Source: Capillimicrobium sp035565675 (lineage in GTDB: Bacteria > Actinomycetota > Thermoleophilia > Solirubrobacterales > Solirubrobacteraceae). Taken from it: a stretch of 6,863 nt of DNA. A model generated the notes under the pieces. That model had not been told where the DNA came from, made no database searches, and saw nothing but the letters and a program-made list of their open reading frames with translations. Shown here piece after piece: positions 5,406 through 6,863 of this stretch; position 1 is the first letter of the stretch, and every line of letters begins with the position of its first letter. A program made the translations under genes and the position numbers. The DNA lies in the NCBI GenBank assembly GCA_035565675.1, contig DATMSA010000211.1, positions 1 through 6,863 on the forward strand. Reading direction: 5' to 3'.

Positions 5406-6863
5406 ACCGTCAGCGCGGCGGCGAGCAGCACGAGCGCGGCGATCAGCGCGAACGTCTCGGCGACGTCGCGCACCCCCTCGCTGCCGCGCAGCGTCGCGGC
5501 GGGGTGGTTGCCGACCACCGGCGGGCCGGCGAGCAGCTCGACGTTCCCGGTCGTGCGCAGCGTGAACGTCAGGCGGCCGGGGCGCTCGGTGTGGAACGGG
5601 AGCAGGAAGGCGCGGTAGCCGATCTCGGGCGGCAGCGCCCGCGCCGGCACGTCGCGCTCGGCCAGCAGCTCGCCGCGCTCGTCGCGCACCTCGATGCGGG
5701 CGACGTCGCCGGTCGGGGCCTCCGCGGCGCGGAGCTGCACGCCGGCGGTGAACGCCGAGGCGGGCATCGGCGGGGTCGTGCCCTGCTCGAGCACGCCGCG
5801 CTCGCCCCGTGGCGCGGCGAGGACCCCCGGCTCCGTCGCCCCGGGCAGGGACTCGTCGCGCACCTCGCCGACGTCGTGGTCCAGCCGCGCCGGGGCGCCG
5901 ACCCACGTCTCCTCCGGCGCCGCGCGTCGCGGGTCGTACGACGGCCACAGCCGGTTGTAGCGGCCCTCGAGCGAGTCGTCGGCGACGGCGTCCACGCGGG
6001 CGTCGTTGCGGACCGCCGAGAACGTGAGCGCCAGCGAGACGGCGCCGAGCACGGCGAACGCGCCCCACGACCACCAGCGCCGCTGGGCGGCCAGGAGCGC
6101 GAGGATCGGGACGGCGGCCAGCGGCATCAGCACCACGAGCTGGCGGCCGGCGTACGAGTGGCCGGGGAAGCCGACGCCGCTGGCGCCGATGACGAGCAGG
6201 TACAGGGCGGCCACGAGGACGCCGACGAGCGCGGGCCGGCCCACCCGCCAGACGAGCACCCCGATCGCGACGACCGCCAGGAGGTGGACGGGGACCTTCG
6301 GGAACCAGCCGTACTGCGCGCTGAACAGCCCGCCGATCCCGAACCGGTAGGTGCCCGCCAGCGTCGCCTCGCTCGTCGACAGCGCGTACTGGGCGCTGGG
6401 CCACGGCGAGCCGTACCAGTACTGGAAGCCGATCGCGAACGCGATGCCCAGCACGGCCAGCGGCGCGACCGCGCCCGCGACCGCCGCCGCCCGGCGCGGG
6501 TGCTGCCACGCGCGCCACAGGCCGATCGCGGCCAGGCACAGCGTCAGCGGCAGGAACCGCACGTTCAGCCATGGGAGGAACCCGGCGCACGCGGCCGCCC
6601 CGGCCAGCGCCCACGGCCCCGGCCGCGGGCGGGTGAGCAGCACCGCCGCCCCCAGCGACAGGGTCGCCGCCGGCATCTCCGGGAACAGCGCCGAGGAGTA
6701 CACGACCACGGGCGCCGCCAGCACGACCGCCAGCCAGGCCACCCACCGCAGTCGCGGCGTCCCGAGCGGGACGCGGTCGAGCAGCATCATCAGCAGCAGC
6801 GCCCCGATCGCCCCGATCACGACGATCTCCGCCCGCATCAGCGTGTGGCTCTCGGTGACCACC
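5369..6863 (-). CDS. GT-C-like multi-pass membrane protein, N-terminus outside the window
   Basis: The frame stays open to the right edge, so the N-terminal part is missing. About 497 residues are visible, numbered from the GTG at the edge. Roughly ten hydrophobic segments occur between residues 11 and 283, followed by a long extramembrane region (about 285-466), a final span (468-487) and a basic tail (DRRRGSTSRE). Landmarks resemble the second half of actinobacterial GT-C/GT39-type glycosyltransferases: SSALFPEMPAATL (56-68), WYGSPWPSA (149-157), GLFSAQYGWFPKVPV (178-192) and GHSYAGRQLVVLMPLAAVP (234-252). The catalytic first-loop acidic residues expected for GT-C enzymes would lie upstream of the window and cannot be checked. 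Residues about 365-450 look like a beta sandwich (FTAGVQLRAA, YRAFLLPFHTERPGRLTF), possibly carbohydrate-binding and outside the membrane. The likely role is transfer of a polyprenyl-linked sugar to an envelope glycan; this is inference. Its last 37 bases overlap the oxidoreductase gene. Confidence 0.7.
   Translation of the reverse strand, partial: VVTESHTLMRAEIVVIGAIGALLLMMLLDRVPLGTPRLRWVAWLAVVLAAPVVVYSSALFPEMPAATLSLGAAVLLTRPRPGPWALAGAAACAGFLPWLNVRFLPLTLCLAAIGLWRAWQHPRRAAAVAGAVAPLAVLGIAFAIGFQYWYGSPWPSAQYALSTSEATLAGTYRFGIGGLFSAQYGWFPKVPVHLLAVVAIGVLVWRVGRPALVGVLVAALYLLVIGASGVGFPGHSYAGRQLVVLMPLAAVPILALLAAQRRWWSWGAFAVLGAVSLALTFSAVRNDARVDAVADDSLEGRYNRLWPSYDPRRAAPEETWVGAPARLDHDVGEVRDESLPGATEPGVLAAPRGERGVLEQGTTPPMPASAFTAGVQLRAAEAPTGDVARIEVRDERGELLAERDVPARALPPEIGYRAFLLPFHTERPGRLTFTLRTTGNVELLAGPPVVGNHPAATLRGSEGVRDVAETFALIAALVLLAAALTVYDRRRGSTSRE

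Noticed and set aside
4104..6746. An 880-codon minus-strand frame spanning the membrane protein and the oxidoreductase
   Set aside because: It is out of frame with the hydrophobic, motif-bearing membrane protein and is mostly Arg/Gly/Ala runs; a shadow frame.

Overview
The window is very GC-rich, with strong G/C preference at third codon positions. It holds ordinary chromosomal actinobacterial coding sequence with no phage, transposon, RNA-gene or CRISPR signal. Four things point to Actinomycetota, most likely the Thermoleophilia/Solirubrobacterales lineage (Solirubrobacter, Conexibacter and relatives): the SHOCT plus DUF6325 gene pair, an F420-dependent oxidoreductase, start codons with little or no Shine-Dalgarno but TAGGCT-like hexamers close upstream, and an Ala/Gly-rich secreted repeat protein. 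The lineage call is inference from gene content and style, not from a marker gene.

Layout. Positions 1-197 are non-coding as far as can be seen, with short palindromes and a possible promoter. Then, on the + strand: a glutamine-hydrolysing asparagine synthetase (198-2084); a small SHOCT-domain protein (2094-2405), 9 bases after it; a DUF6325 protein (2402-2839), whose ATG overlaps the SHOCT stop as ATGA; an 83-base gap ending in a perfect hairpin that contains the next start codon; a secreted 490-residue protein with an Asp-box, probably beta-propeller (2923-4395); a strong 13-bp terminator-like hairpin (4406-4435); and an F420-dependent, luciferase-like oxidoreductase of the FGD-related family (4455-5405). 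On the - strand, entering from the right edge, is the C-terminal part of a multi-pass GT-C-like membrane protein carrying an extramembrane beta-rich domain (5369 to beyond 6863). Its 3' end overlaps the oxidoreductase gene tail to tail by 37 bases.

Functional links. Only SHOCT-DUF6325 looks like a true functional pair (translational coupling, recurrent partners). asnB is directly upstream, but a TAGGCT hexamer spanning its stop codon may give the pair its own leaderless promoter. The remaining genes (secreted protein, F420 enzyme, membrane glycosyltransferase-like protein) do not form an obvious pathway. I see no convincing new biological system. The points most worth a second look are the hairpin that encloses the start codon at 2923, the F420 enzyme that keeps the cofactor residues but has lost the glucose-6-phosphate ligands, the GT-C protein with its C-terminal beta domain, and the uncharacterised secreted protein.
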